Counted from the stretch's first letter, positions 1-10,165 are shown. The stretch: DNA of 64,000 nt from Flavobacterium sp. SLB02 (GCF_009664855.1 NZ_CP045928.1:2821755-2885754); one strand, 5' to 3'. Notes: generated from the letters alone by a model not told the origin. Numbers and translations are program-made.

Positions 1-1536
1 TTGCTCAATAGTTTTCCAGGCATCGCACGCAATACGACGAACGTGTGCGTAACGGGAAGTGGCCATATTAGGAGAAATCGCAGCATAAATTAGCATTTTC
101 CCGTCAAGCGCATTTACTAAATGTTCCATCCCTACTCTATAAGCATGCATTCCTGTTGTTACATTTTGATCATAAAACGAAGTAGATTCCGCAGCAGCGT
201 GACCCAAAAAGTCAATTTTGATCATTTTAAAACCGCATTCTTTTAGTTTATTAATCACATAATCAACGCGTTTTAGCGTTCCCGGATGTGTAGGATCGAT
301 GGCACGGGCACCATCAAAATCAAAATAATTATTTCCGGTTTTGGTCCACATTTGTCCAAAAGTATAATCACTTCCTTCCGCTTTACGATCTGGACCATCT
401 TTCCAGCCCCAATCTGTAAACGGTGCCCAATACGCTCCCGGTTCTAAACCTTTCTTTTTGCAATAATCAGCGAATTCTTTTAGTTTGCTGAAATCTCCTG
501 TAAAACCACCTTTTACCATATTGTCCCAAAACGAATCAAGATCGATATAAGCGGTATTACCAACACGAAATTCTGGAACCGAATTGGCAAAGAAATCAGC
601 TACTTTGGTAGTATTCTCAAAATTGATTTTTTCCATCAAAACTCCCCAGCTGTTCCAGCCTACCGGAGTTGGTTTGTCCCACGCAAAAACATAAGGTTTC
701 TCTACGATACGATTGGTTTTAGCATATTGTTCCATTCCGTTTCTCCAGTCTGAGTAATAACCCACGAAAAATTTTGGAGAAGCTACTTTATCTCCTTTTA
801 CAATACCATGCGCAATACTATCGCGTGTATTTTCTTTTTCTGAATATCCTGCCCAGGCAGAAAATGAAGCTTGTTTATTTTGATTGTTTGTTTTTACGGC
901 ACTTTTCCAAATGGTATGTTCAAGCGAACCTACAATAAAACCGTTACGGGATGCATTATTGAATATAATTCCAACTTCGGCACTATTGTTATGAGAAATC
1001 GTATCTAATTTTTTAGAATTATAACTAATGAATGCATCATTATCATAAGGAACAAAAACGGTATGCAGATTTTCTATTTTATCAAAAGCAATTTTTCCTA
1101 AATCTAACGGTGCAATATAATTGGTGGCAATTTGCTGTCCGTTGCCTAAAATTTCTAATTGAGTTATAAAATAGTCCTTATTGTTATAAATGTAGAAACT
1201 TTGGATTAGAGTAGGCTTACTTTTTTCTTTATAAGTAAGTGTGTATTTTAGACCTTTTCCTAAATCATCGCTAATAGCTTCTTTTGCAAAAACTGCATCC
1301 GGATAATCGTTTGCCGCAATTGTTTTACTATTAACCAAAACCGAAGCTTTTGCTCCGCTAAAAATAGTTTTGCCAGATTGACTTACTGCAATTGTTTTTT
1401 CTTTGGCATCATAAGTTATAATACCACTTTTGCCAAAAGTCATTTTAATGCTTTTTTGGGCGAAAGCAGGCGTACAAAGTGCCACCAATAAAACGGAAAA
1501 AAAGAGGTTTTTTAGTAGGAAAGGATACTGTCTCAT
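1..1536 (-). CDS. Alpha-galactosidase (melibiase-like glycoside hydrolase), 5' part only
   Basis: The minus-strand reading frame is open from an ATG at 1536 to the left edge, giving 512 residues and no stop, so the C-terminus lies outside the window. The protein starts with a Sec signal peptide (MRQYPFLLKNLFF, cleavage near AFAQ) and is probably periplasmic or secreted. A beta-rich N-terminal domain is followed by a barrel with WNSWG, DLDSFWD and MIKIDFLGHAAAES. The Asp in KIDF sits where clan GH-D enzymes (GH27/GH36) carry the nucleophile. The expected activity is release of terminal alpha-galactose from oligosaccharides. It is divergent from the sigma-factor locus and is not obviously co-regulated with it. 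The exact GH family is uncertain. Confidence 0.8.
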   Translation of the reverse strand, partial: MRQYPFLLKNLFFSVLLVALCTPAFAQKSIKMTFGKSGIITYDAKEKTIAVSQSGKTIFSGAKASVLVNSKTIAANDYPDAVFAKEAISDDLGKGLKYTLTYKEKSKPTLIQSFYIYNNKDYFITQLEILGNGQQIATNYIAPLDLGKIAFDKIENLHTVFVPYDNDAFISYNSKKLDTISHNNSAEVGIIFNNASRNGFIVGSLEHTIWKSAVKTNNQNKQASFSAWAGYSEKENTRDSIAHGIVKGDKVASPKFFVGYYSDWRNGMEQYAKTNRIVEKPYVFAWDKPTPVGWNSWGVLMEKINFENTTKVADFFANSVPEFRVGNTAYIDLDSFWDNMVKGGFTGDFSKLKEFADYCKKKGLEPGAYWAPFTDWGWKDGPDRKAEGSDYTFGQMWTKTGNNYFDFDGARAIDPTHPGTLKRVDYVINKLKECGFKMIKIDFLGHAAAESTSFYDQNVTTGMHAYRVGMEHLVNALDGKMLIYAAISPNMATSRYAHVRRIACDAWKTIEQ

Positions 1537-1635
1537 TAAACAAATTCTAGGTTATTATACTATTCTATACTACAATGATACAAATTAAAATTAATTTACC
1601 AATATTTGAGTGCAAAATTTTTTATTATATAAATA

Positions 1636-1830
1636 CATATTAAAGGTCTTTCGCACAATTTTATACTTTGAATAAAAGAGATTTATAAAAAACATTTCAC
1701 CATATAAGTTATATAAGTTCATATTAAAGTTGGTGCGTATAATTTTTACTTTGAATAAAAAGGATTTATAAAAAGCGTTTCACCATATAACTTATATAAG
1801 TTCATATTAAAGTTGCTTATATGATTTTTA
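1636..1830. repeat. Imperfect tandem repeat, period about 84 bp, 2.2 copies
   Basis: Copies begin with catattaaag at 1636, 1720 and 1803, so the spacings are 84 and 83 bp. Each full unit contains tactttgaataaaa, gatttataaaaa, a tttcaccatata block and the near-palindrome atataagttatataag. The third copy is cut short after about 28 bases. It lies upstream of both the alpha-galactosidase and the ECF sigma gene. Confidence 0.8.
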
Positions 1831-2012
1831 CAGTCAAAAAACACCGAGCTTGTATTTACTTATATAACTTATATGGTTTAATAAACACACGCAGCGGTAC
1901 TAAACTTACTTATAACTTATAAGATAAACGCATTTTTTACACTTATTCTGAATAATATTTTTTGAAACGATGTTTATTTGAATTTTATTTAGAATTAATA
2001 TAAATAAACTTT

Positions 2013-2020
2013 TATATTTG
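2013..2020 (+). promoter_or_regulatory. Candidate Bacteroidota -7 promoter element for the sigma-factor operon
   Basis: TATATTTG fits the Bacteroidota -7 consensus TAnnTTTG and lies 73 bp upstream of the sigma gene. I did not find a convincing -33 TTTG at the usual spacing, so this is tentative. Confidence 0.4.
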
Positions 2021-2092
2021 CCGCTTTCTGTGCAAAAAAGGTCTTTTTATTAAATTGCCTTTATTGCTTTCTAAAAAAGTGATTTTCTTATA

Positions 2093-2692
2093 ATGAATAA
2101 TAATACCAGTTTCGAATTACATCATTTTGAATCTTTCAAAGAAGGAGACGAAACTGCTTTCACTTATTTTTACGATAAATACTTTCGCAGAATCACCGCA
2201 TTTAGCGTTCAGTTTATTTATGATAAAGATGAAGCTGAGAATCTGGCTCAGGAAGCTTTCCTGCATTTATGGCAAAACAGGGAAACTGTCGAATCGATAA
2301 ACGGTATCCAGTCTTTTTTATATACGTATGCCAAATCGAAATGCCTGAACATGATTCGACATAATAAGGTAAAGGATAAATTCAAAAGTGAAGTTTTAAA
2401 CCAAAAGGAAAGAGGACTGGATATCGAAATCTTAAATTCGGTGCAGTTTGATACTTTAGAATTAACTGAACTTGAACGTTTAATTCAGGAATCGATAAGC
2501 GATCTTCCACCTAAAACCCGCGAAGTTTTTATAAAAAAGCGTTTCGAAAATAAAAAAAATGCAGAAATCGCCGAAGAAATGCAAGTAACATTAAAAGCTG
2601 TAGAAGCCCACATGACAAAGGCTTTGAAGATTTTAAAAACTAAACTATCAGATTATTTGTTCTTAATTTTTATCCTTATTTGTAATAATTAA
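2093..2692 (+). CDS. ECF RNA polymerase sigma factor (FecI-type, sigma-70 family)
   Basis: A 199-residue protein with a sigma-70 region 2 at about residues 20-85 (DEAENLAQEAFLHLWQ) and a region 4 helix-turn-helix at about 125-185 (LPPKTREVFIKKRFENKKNAEIA). Size and order fit an ECF sigma factor. The FecR-type gene follows after 67 bp and then a SusC receptor that carries an N-terminal signalling domain. This is the standard layout for cell-surface signalling, in which ligand bound at the outer membrane releases the sigma factor to transcribe the receptor operon. The hydrophobic C-terminal tail (DYLFLIFILI) also occurs in other Bacteroidota FecI-like factors. The function is secure; the ligand is unknown. 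Confidence 0.92.
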   Translation: MNNNTSFELHHFESFKEGDETAFTYFYDKYFRRITAFSVQFIYDKDEAENLAQEAFLHLWQNRETVESINGIQSFLYTYAKSKCLNMIRHNKVKDKFKSEVLNQKERGLDIEILNSVQFDTLELTELERLIQESISDLPPKTREVFIKKRFENKKNAEIAEEMQVTLKAVEAHMTKALKILKTKLSDYLFLIFILICNN

Positions 2693-2759
2693 AAATAAAA
2701 GGTAGGGTATTTTATTTCTGAAGTGTACTTACTAAAACGAGAAGTTCAAAAACTTAAAT

Positions 2760-3863
2760 ATGACATCGGAAATCATTTATAAATACCTTTCGAACGAAGC
2801 TTCAGAACAAGAAGTTCAAATGCTTTTTGAATGGATTAATGCTTCGGAAGAAAATAAAGGGCATTTTATCACCTTAAAGAAAACCTGGGCGTTAACAGCG
2901 CTTTCTGAAGATATTTCTACAGCATCAACTCCGGTAGTCTCAATTCAGCCTAAAAAGAAAGCAATTCAGTTCCTGAAATATGCCGCTGTATTTCTGGTTT
3001 TATTTGGTTTAGGAAAATTAGCTTTCGACTTTACCCAGAAAACAAAATCATCAAAAGAGATTGTTTTAGAATTAGCCGATGGCCGCTCTGAATATATTAC
3101 GAAAGACAACCAAACGAAATTAGTAAACGACAAAGGCGATCTGATTGCGAAGAAATTGCCAAATCAAATCATTTATTTTGGTAAAGTTCAGGATCAGGAA
3201 GTGGTTTACAATACGCTAAAAGTTCCTTACGGAAAAAAGTTTAAACTTACACTTTCTGACGGAACGGTGGTCAATTTAAATTCAGGAACAACTTTAAAAT
3301 ATCCGGAGCAATTTGGCATCAACGGAAAAAGAAATGTGTACTTAACCGGTGAAGCTTTTTTTGAAGTTGTCAAAGACAAAGAACATCCTTTTATTGTCAA
3401 CGCTAATCAGGTCGATATTGAAGTTTTGGGAACCAGGTTCAACGTAAGTGCTTATCCTGAAAATCCAAGTGTAAATGGTACTTTGGTTGAAGGAAGCATT
3501 CAGATGTATGAAGCCGAAAACAAACTAAATGCTGTTTTACTTCAACCCAATCAAATGGCAACCTGGAACAATAACTCCAAAAAAATTATAACAAAAGAAG
3601 TTGACCCTAGCTTTTATTCGGCATGGACAAAAGGTGAACTTGCTTTTAAAGATACCCCATTCTCCACCATCGCTAAAATAATTCAGCGTACCTACGACGT
3701 CGAAATTATTAACGAAAATACTGTTTTGGCTAGACAGAATTTTACGGGAACTATTAAAATTAGCGAATCCAGTGTCGAAAACATTTTAGAACTTCTAAAA
3801 CGTGACACGCCATTTAATTATTCCGTTAAAGGAAATATGATAACCATTACCAATCTTCCATAA
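2760..3863 (+). CDS. FecR family anti-sigma factor (FecR plus DUF4974-type C-terminus)
   Basis: A 367-residue inner-membrane protein. The N-terminal cytoplasmic part (residues 1-68, MTSEIIYKYLSNEAS) should bind the sigma factor. One transmembrane segment follows at about 71-89. The periplasmic FecR domain lies at about 150-245 (VPYGKKFKLTLSDGTVVNLN; GEAFFEVVKDKEHPFIV), and the C-terminal domain at about 290-365 resembles DUF4974 (ELAFKDTPFSTIAKIIQR). It sits between the sigma gene and the SusC gene and ends 10 bp before the latter, so it is probably in the same operon. It would relay occupancy of the receptor to the sigma factor. Confidence 0.93.
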   Translation: MTSEIIYKYLSNEASEQEVQMLFEWINASEENKGHFITLKKTWALTALSEDISTASTPVVSIQPKKKAIQFLKYAAVFLVLFGLGKLAFDFTQKTKSSKEIVLELADGRSEYITKDNQTKLVNDKGDLIAKKLPNQIIYFGKVQDQEVVYNTLKVPYGKKFKLTLSDGTVVNLNSGTTLKYPEQFGINGKRNVYLTGEAFFEVVKDKEHPFIVNANQVDIEVLGTRFNVSAYPENPSVNGTLVEGSIQMYEAENKLNAVLLQPNQMATWNNNSKKIITKEVDPSFYSAWTKGELAFKDTPFSTIAKIIQRTYDVEIINENTVLARQNFTGTIKISESSVENILELLKRDTPFNYSVKGNMITITNLP

Positions 3864-3873
3864 CTAAATAAAC

Positions 3874-6800
3874 ATGACTTTTACGATACACGATTTAAGG
3901 AAAATTCTATTTTTCCTAGCCCTATTCATATCCTGTTTTAAAGGTTTTACTCAGAATAAAGGCGTTACATTACAGCTCAAAAACAAACCTATCAGTCTGA
4001 TTATTAAAGCTATTGAAGAACAAACCGATTTTAGGATTATTTATAACGCCCGAAAAATTGATGCGGATCAACTGGCCGATCTTAATGTTCAGAATGTAAG
4101 TTTAGAAACTGCTTTAACGCAATTATTTGCCGGCAAAAATATTTCGTTTTATATCCAGAAAAAACAGGTTTTATTAACGAACGCTGCTCCTGCTCTAACA
4201 TCTAATATATCTTCTGATGAAAAAGAGCGATTCATTAGCGGAACGGTTTATAATGCCAATGACAAACAGCCACTTCCCGGCGCAACAATTCGTGTAAAAG
4301 GAACCGGAATGGGCGCTATAACTGATTTTAGCGGAAAGTTTGTTTACCAGCTAAAAGGAAACAACATTAACGATATGGTGCTTGAAGTTGGCTTTTTAGG
4401 AATGATTTCTCAAACTGTAAAAGCAGATAATAAAAAAGAATTTACTTTTTATCTTGAAGAATTTACAGACGAGTTAAATCCGGTTGTGATTACGTCTTCT
4501 TATGGTACTACAAAACTAAAAGAAGAGATTGTAGGTAGTATTTCGACTTTAAATGCAAAAGATATAGCTGTAGAACAAGCTTCAGAAAGTATCGATAAAA
4601 TGATTACGGGGCAAATTGCAGGTGTTATGGTCGAAAATACTTCTGGTGTTGGCGGTCCGGTAAAAATCAATATTCGTGGACAAGGAACATTATCTTCTTT
4701 AACCGGAGCAAAAACCGGAACTTCTACGCAGCCGTTAATTATTATTGATGGTGTTGTAATGAGTGAAGAATATGCGATTGACGCTATCTCTTTTAACGGG
4801 AGTGGTGATACTTCCGAAGATTTAGCCAACCCGCTAATGAAAATTGCACCTGAAAATATTGAGACGATATCCGTTTTAAAAGATGGTGCCGCAGTGGGGA
4901 TTTATGGTGCTGATGGTGCAAATGGCGTAATTTTAATTACGACCAAAAAAGGAAAAAAAGGAAAAACACAATTTGGTTTCTCTAACCAATTGGGAATTTC
5001 TTCTGCTATTAACAGAATTAAATATCTAAGTGGAGAACAATTTACTGAACTTAGAAATGATTACATGAAAAATACCACAACAGGCTATACTCCTGTCGCT
5101 TATAATGGTATAAATACAGATTGGTTCGAGGTTTTAAACAGAAGCGGAATTTATAATAAATATAATTTCAATGTTTCGGGATCAACTTCAAAATTCTCCT
5201 ATCGTACAAACGTAAGCTATTTAAAAATTAATGAAGCTCAACTAGGCAATGATACCAAACAATTAAACGCAGGAATTAATTTAGGATTCAATTCAGGAAA
5301 ATGGAGTGCTAACTTAATGCTGAATCCAAGTTACGTACAAAAAGATGCTCCAAATATCTTTTCTAGTTTTGCTTATTTGCCAACGCTAGCAGTTTACAAT
5401 GCAGATGGTTCTTATGCAGATTTGGGAGTAAGCGGTATCACAAGAGGAAATCCGCTGGCTGCTATTGAACAAAATAAAAATCAGTCGCAGACATTTGGTC
5501 TTCTTGGAAGTTTAAATTTATCGTATCAGCTTAGTAAGGCTATAAAATTTTCGACGCTTTTCGGGATGGACTATACAGATAAAGAGCAGGATCGTTATTT
5601 TTCTGCTGCAAATGAAAGTGGTCAGTTTAATGGATCTTTTACACTTAACGGAATTTTGTATCCTGCATGGGGAAGACGAATTTTAAATCAACGAAATTCG
5701 ACAAAATGGAACTGGCAGGGACAAGTTTTATTTAATAAACAATTAAACGAAAATCATGAAATTGATGGTGTCGCAGGTTTTGAATTATCTGAAGATAAAA
5801 CAGATTTTAATTTTAAATCCGGAGTAGGATTTGTCAATCCGTATCAAATTAATAAAATCAGTGATGCTGTCAGAGATGATAATCCTGCAACTGCTTTGGT
5901 TGATGAATCTAAAGTCGGTCAGAGTTCCAGAGGTGAAATTAGCTATAATTCGAGAGTTTCATTTCTATCTCAGGTGAATTATAACTATAAAAAACGTTAT
6001 TATGTTTTAGCGAATTTAAGACGCGACGAAAGCTCTGTTTTTGGAGATGATACAAACGTTGCTCTTAATGGCGGCGCAGGTTTGAGTTGGATTACAAGCA
6101 ATGAAAATTTCTTACAGTCAAATACATGGATTGATTTTCTAAAATTTAAAGTGAGTTACGGTTCTACAGGAAATTCAAGAATTGGTTCTTATAGAGCAAA
6201 AGGTTTATATAATATTACTCAAAACGACTATAACGGGTACATCGGAGCAACGACCGGTGCTGCTCCAAACGGGAATTTAAGCTGGGAAAAAAACACAAAA
6301 TTTAATGTTGGTTTTGATTTTAATATTTTTAAACGAATCGAATTGACTTTAGAATATTATTATGACAACAAAACCGATTTAATTACGACAAGAGATATCC
6401 CAACAGAAACCGGATATAATTCTGTTCAGTTAAACGCGTCGAGCATGTATAATAAAGGTTTTGAATTGACTACCAGAATTAAATGGATAAAAAGTAATGC
6501 TTTTAAATGGACTACAACATTCAATATTTCTACTGTTGAAAGTAAAGTAACTGATCTAAAAGGTTTAGGAAGTGACTATGCTTTAGGAAATCTTGCCTTA
6601 GCACAAAAAATAGGCTACAGCACAACTACTTTATGGGGAATAAAATGGATTGGAGTGGATCCCGCTACAGGTAGAGATCTCGTAGAAAAAGATGGAAAAA
6701 TATACGATACGAAAACGTATAATGATTCTCATACTGTTGCAGACTGGGTACCAATTGGCGATACCCAGGCAGATGCCTACGGAGGTTTTTATAACAGTTT

Positions 6801-7233
6801 TACATTTTATAACAATCTAACCTTATCTGTAAGAGGTGATTTTCAACTAGGAGGCGATGTCTTTGTGGGTGATGTTTATATCGACAAGTATTCTAATACT
6901 TTAAATAGAAATCTTTCTGTAAATGCGTACGATTACTGGAGAAATCCAGGTGATAATGTTTCACAGTCAGCAGTAACATCTTCACCTATTATTCCTAATT
7001 TAAGTAAGTACATATATGACGGTACTTATGTACGAATCAGCAATATTAATTTAAGTTATAATGTACCCCTAAAAAATACTTTTCTGGATGCTCTGTCTGT
7101 TTTTGCAGATGCTTCGAATGTGGCGTATTGGTATAAGGAAAAAAGTCCGAAAGGAATGAACGGAATACGAGAATACAGTTTTATATATCCTCAGGCCAGA
7201 ACAATCTCGCTGGGAGTTAATGCTAAATTTTAA
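3874..7233 (+). CDS. SusC/RagA family TonB-dependent outer membrane receptor with STN domain
   Basis: A 1119-residue protein: signal peptide (cleavage near KGFTQ), STN/secretin signalling domain at about 28-103, carboxypeptidase-regulatory-like fold at about 122-205 (ISGTVYNANDKQPLPGATI), TonB plug at about 205-360 with the SusC-typical PLIIIDGVV and ISVLKDGAAVGIYGADGANGVILITTKKG, then a C-terminal beta-barrel ending in F. It imports a nutrient across the outer membrane using TonB energy. The STN domain ties it to the upstream FecI/FecR pair. The SusD gene begins just after its stop. The substrate cannot be read from the sequence; the neighbouring cytochrome peroxidase argues against a simple glycan locus. 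Confidence 0.93.
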   Translation: MTFTIHDLRKILFFLALFISCFKGFTQNKGVTLQLKNKPISLIIKAIEEQTDFRIIYNARKIDADQLADLNVQNVSLETALTQLFAGKNISFYIQKKQVLLTNAAPALTSNISSDEKERFISGTVYNANDKQPLPGATIRVKGTGMGAITDFSGKFVYQLKGNNINDMVLEVGFLGMISQTVKADNKKEFTFYLEEFTDELNPVVITSSYGTTKLKEEIVGSISTLNAKDIAVEQASESIDKMITGQIAGVMVENTSGVGGPVKINIRGQGTLSSLTGAKTGTSTQPLIIIDGVVMSEEYAIDAISFNGSGDTSEDLANPLMKIAPENIETISVLKDGAAVGIYGADGANGVILITTKKGKKGKTQFGFSNQLGISSAINRIKYLSGEQFTELRNDYMKNTTTGYTPVAYNGINTDWFEVLNRSGIYNKYNFNVSGSTSKFSYRTNVSYLKINEAQLGNDTKQLNAGINLGFNSGKWSANLMLNPSYVQKDAPNIFSSFAYLPTLAVYNADGSYADLGVSGITRGNPLAAIEQNKNQSQTFGLLGSLNLSYQLSKAIKFSTLFGMDYTDKEQDRYFSAANESGQFNGSFTLNGILYPAWGRRILNQRNSTKWNWQGQVLFNKQLNENHEIDGVAGFELSEDKTDFNFKSGVGFVNPYQINKISDAVRDDNPATALVDESKVGQSSRGEISYNSRVSFLSQVNYNYKKRYYVLANLRRDESSVFGDDTNVALNGGAGLSWITSNENFLQSNTWIDFLKFKVSYGSTGNSRIGSYRAKGLYNITQNDYNGYIGATTGAAPNGNLSWEKNTKFNVGFDFNIFKRIELTLEYYYDNKTDLITTRDIPTETGYNSVQLNASSMYNKGFELTTRIKWIKSNAFKWTTTFNISTVESKVTDLKGLGSDYALGNLALAQKIGYSTTTLWGIKWIGVDPATGRDLVEKDGKIYDTKTYNDSHTVADWVPIGDTQADAYGGFYNSFTFYNNLTLSVRGDFQLGGDVFVGDVYIDKYSNTLNRNLSVNAYDYWRNPGDNVSQSAVTSSPIIPNLSKYIYDGTYVRISNINLSYNVPLKNTFLDALSVFADASNVAYWYKEKSPKGMNGIREYSFIYPQARTISLGVNAKF

Positions 7234-7237
7234 AGAA

Positions 7238-8695
7238 ATGAAATATTCAAAATACATCACACTTTTTTTCCTGATATTCTCACTACAAAGCTGCAGTGAT
7301 TTCTTAGAACAGGAACCCGGAACTCAAACCTCTATCGATGAGCTTTTGCAAAACAAGCAAGGAGTAGTAACTGCTTTAACCGGACTTTATACAGAGCTTG
7401 AAGCCAATGTAAAAAATGACCGTTTTGCTGTTTATGCTGATTTGCAAGGAGGAAATTTAAAATTTACCCCAACGGCTTCCGGAAGCAGCAGAGGGCAAAT
7501 TTCTCCATCAGGGAATATTGAGCAGGTTTATTCTTTTGATGATCTGGCGCTTACCAGTAATTACAAATCATTTTATGACGGAAGTTATGATATCATCAAT
7601 CAGGCTAACTTAATTTTAGAATATACTCCCGCCCTAACCGATGCGACTGACGAAGAAAAGAAACAAATTAAAGCAGAAGCATTGACCATAAGAGCTTATG
7701 CACATTTTCTTTTATCGCAGGTTTACAGCCAAAATTACAGTTATACCTCAGATGCTTCTCATTTAGGGATTGTTTACAACACAAAATCAATAAAAGCAGG
7801 AATAGAATATCCCGAAAGAGAAACTGTAGCCAATACGTATAATTTAATTATAACCGATCTAAAAACAGCAATTGATAATTACTCTGTTTTGGTACTTTCA
7901 GGTCCCGTTTACTCTTATTTCAACGTTAATAGTGCAAAAGCACTGCTTGCCAGAGTTTATCTGCAAAAAAATGACTGGACAAATGCTTACGAAACTGCAA
8001 ATGATGTCATCATAAATTCCGGGGTTAGGTTAACAGAGAAAGAAAATTACCTTGCAGAATGGGCAAAAACAGATCTTCCGGTTTCTGAAATTTTATTAGA
8101 ATTTTCGATTCCAAGAGATTCAGAAGGTATTGCCGGCAATTCTATGTCAAGTTATTTTGGATATACTTCGGCAACCAGTTACAATAAATATGTTGCTTCT
8201 GATGATTTGGTTACTCTTTATGAAAATACAGATTTAAGAAAACAACTATTTCTTACACAATCACTTCAAACATTAGTAAATGGCGTTCTTACGCCTATGA
8301 ATTACAACTTTACTAAAAAATTCCAAAATAATGCCGGTTATGTAGCTTTTAGATTAAGCGAAATGTATTTAATCCGTGCCGAAGCAGCTTTGGAAACCAA
8401 TAAAGCAAGTGAAGCAATGGCAGATATTAATACTATTCGTGCCCGTGCAAATGCGACCTTGCTAACCAATACAGCTAATCTTAAAGAGAATATTCTTTTA
8501 GAAAGAAGAAAAGAACTTTGTTTTGAAGGTCATTTGTTCTTTGATCTCGTGCGCAATCATAAAAATATTTCCAGAAATGACGGTTGTATTTCTACTAGCT
8601 GCAGTATGACATATCCTTCTTTAAAATTTGTTCTGCCAATACCAACATTCAACACTAATCTTAACCCTAACTTACAACAAAATGACTCGTATTAA
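7238..8695 (+). CDS. RagB/SusD family nutrient-binding outer membrane lipoprotein
   Basis: Starting at the ATG at 7238 gives a clean lipoprotein signal (MKYSKYITLFFLIFSLQSC, lipid Cys19) and places the start 5 bp after the SusC stop. An upstream in-frame ATG at 7220 would overlap SusC and spoil the signal peptide. SusD hallmarks are the SDFLEQEPGT start, the helical SusD core with LLARVYLQKNDW and FRLSEMYLIRAEAAL, the late motif LLERRKELCFEGHLFFDLVR, and an ending PNLQQNDSY like the usual PNLxQNxGY. It caps the SusC barrel and binds the ligand at the cell surface. It overlaps the next gene by 14 bp. Confidence 0.93.
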   Translation: MKYSKYITLFFLIFSLQSCSDFLEQEPGTQTSIDELLQNKQGVVTALTGLYTELEANVKNDRFAVYADLQGGNLKFTPTASGSSRGQISPSGNIEQVYSFDDLALTSNYKSFYDGSYDIINQANLILEYTPALTDATDEEKKQIKAEALTIRAYAHFLLSQVYSQNYSYTSDASHLGIVYNTKSIKAGIEYPERETVANTYNLIITDLKTAIDNYSVLVLSGPVYSYFNVNSAKALLARVYLQKNDWTNAYETANDVIINSGVRLTEKENYLAEWAKTDLPVSEILLEFSIPRDSEGIAGNSMSSYFGYTSATSYNKYVASDDLVTLYENTDLRKQLFLTQSLQTLVNGVLTPMNYNFTKKFQNNAGYVAFRLSEMYLIRAEAALETNKASEAMADINTIRARANATLLTNTANLKENILLERRKELCFEGHLFFDLVRNHKNISRNDGCISTSCSMTYPSLKFVLPIPTFNTNLNPNLQQNDSY

Positions 8696-10145
8696 GATAT
8701 TTAGCATATTGTTTATAACCTTACTAATAACTTCTTGCTCAAAAGACGATTATAAATTAGGTTCTGAGATAGATCCTTTTGTCAGATTTAATTTTTTAAC
8801 AAAGGATAACGTACCCTTAGAATATCCTGCTGTAAACGGAAGTCTGGCACCTCGATCTACTTATCTAAACAGTTCCGTAAAAACGTTGAAAATACCGGTT
8901 GCTTTAACTACCCGTTATTTAAAAAGTGCTGTAACGGTCAATTTTAGTGCTGTTTCATCAACAAATGATAATGAAAGTTTTACCGTAAATCCGGTGAATC
9001 AGTTAGTATTTGAAGGAAGTAAATTAACGGATACTGTTTTTGTTTCATTCGATAAAAGATGGGCAGCAAATCAAAGTATTTCTTTAAAATTGGAAACGGT
9101 ATCTGATCCTGAAATTCATATTGGAAACCTGAATACTGAATATCCAAATGATACTTTTACCATTACCCTGGGCGAAATAAGTACAGCTTATACATTTCCT
9201 GTGGGCCAATATTTGATTAAAGGAGAAGTGGGCGAAAAAATCGATTTTAAAGTAAATTTTCCTAACGGATTTATTCCGTCTGAAATCGAAAATGCCAGTA
9301 TCTTTAAATTTCTTGATGGCTTTGATTACTCGTTAACGCATGATGATTTTGGAGATAACAGAAGCTCCATCAACTATCATTTAACTCTATTAGAAGATAT
9401 CCAAAATCCGGATGTGCGTTATGAAACCAAATTAACATTAACCAATACGCCCAATTATGTTGCTACAGGAAATACGGTATTGCAGATCATAAAACCTACA
9501 CGATCACCCAGAGATGTTAATGCAAATCCGGCATCTAAATTTTACGATTTATCCAGTCAGTTTTACCTGACTTATGGCGAAACCTGGTTTGATAGAAGCG
9601 GTACTTGTGCGTGGCAGGCTTATAATGCCTTTACGTTTCCTGTTGTAGTAACAAAAGACAATGAAAATGCCATTTTATATAGCGATAAAGGAACGGCCAA
9701 TCCTAATGATGATGTTTATCATGATGCATTCAAAATTGGATTTAATGTTGTAACAGGTACCTCAACAACCAATTCCTTTAATTTAAAAAGATGGTTTAGT
9801 AATGAAGCAGTAGCTGCAGCAAGCTCTCCAGGATTCAATATTACCTCAGCATTAGAATTTTTCCCAGAGAACGGAAACAGTAAAACTCAGGGGAAAGTAT
9901 TGGTGATTCCGCAATATATTACCATTGCAGGAACCAATAAAAACAGTCATAATATCGAAATCGCCGGAGAAGGTACTTACCAAGAAATCAGTGCAGGTTT
10001 ATTTGAAATTTCTTTCGAACTGAAACTTACAAACGAAGCACTTTTTGGAGGAACTGTTTCGACACAATACAGAATGTACAATAACAAAACATATCCAAAA
10101 CCGGCTGCTTTAAGCATTGAATGTCCTAAGGAAGTTGCGCTTTAG
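8682..10145 (+). CDS. Unknown lipoprotein of a SusCD locus
   Basis: The start chosen is the ATG at 8682, which gives a lipoprotein signal (MTRIKIFSILFITLLITSC, Cys19). A longer frame from 8628 lacks a signal and lies wholly inside SusD. The mature protein (about 470 residues) looks all-beta, with Ser/Thr/Asn-rich strands, and I do not recognise a family. Its position as third gene after SusC and SusD, overlapping SusD by 14 bp, is the place where SusE-like accessory surface glycan- or ligand-binding lipoproteins usually sit. The single Trp/Cys-rich patch near residues 300-310 (DRSGTCAWQAYN) is the most distinctive part. Surface ligand binding is inferred from context only. Confidence 0.75.
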   Translation: MTRIKIFSILFITLLITSCSKDDYKLGSEIDPFVRFNFLTKDNVPLEYPAVNGSLAPRSTYLNSSVKTLKIPVALTTRYLKSAVTVNFSAVSSTNDNESFTVNPVNQLVFEGSKLTDTVFVSFDKRWAANQSISLKLETVSDPEIHIGNLNTEYPNDTFTITLGEISTAYTFPVGQYLIKGEVGEKIDFKVNFPNGFIPSEIENASIFKFLDGFDYSLTHDDFGDNRSSINYHLTLLEDIQNPDVRYETKLTLTNTPNYVATGNTVLQIIKPTRSPRDVNANPASKFYDLSSQFYLTYGETWFDRSGTCAWQAYNAFTFPVVVTKDNENAILYSDKGTANPNDDVYHDAFKIGFNVVTGTSTTNSFNLKRWFSNEAVAAASSPGFNITSALEFFPENGNSKTQGKVLVIPQYITIAGTNKNSHNIEIAGEGTYQEISAGLFEISFELKLTNEALFGGTVSTQYRMYNNKTYPKPAALSIECPKEVAL

Positions 10146-10165
10146 ATTTTAGTCGCAGTCGCAGT

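Larger units (their letters stand above)
1537..2092. other. Non-coding divergent intergenic region with tandem repeat
   Basis: No credible gene is visible. The stretch is very AT-rich, holds an imperfect tandem repeat of about 84 bp in its first half, and must carry the start signals for both the alpha-galactosidase (minus) and the sigma-factor gene (plus). Confidence 0.6.

Noticed and set aside
1636..1830. Possible CRISPR array
   Set aside because: Only 2.2 units, about 84 bp long, with no unique spacers of constant length and no cas genes in the window.
4500..4829. Minus-strand ORF of 109 codons within SusC
   Set aside because: It is the antisense shadow of the SusC plug-coding region and has no start signals or family motif.
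8628..8681. Upstream start of the third SusCD-locus gene
   Set aside because: It lies wholly inside SusD and hides the lipoprotein signal that begins at 8682.
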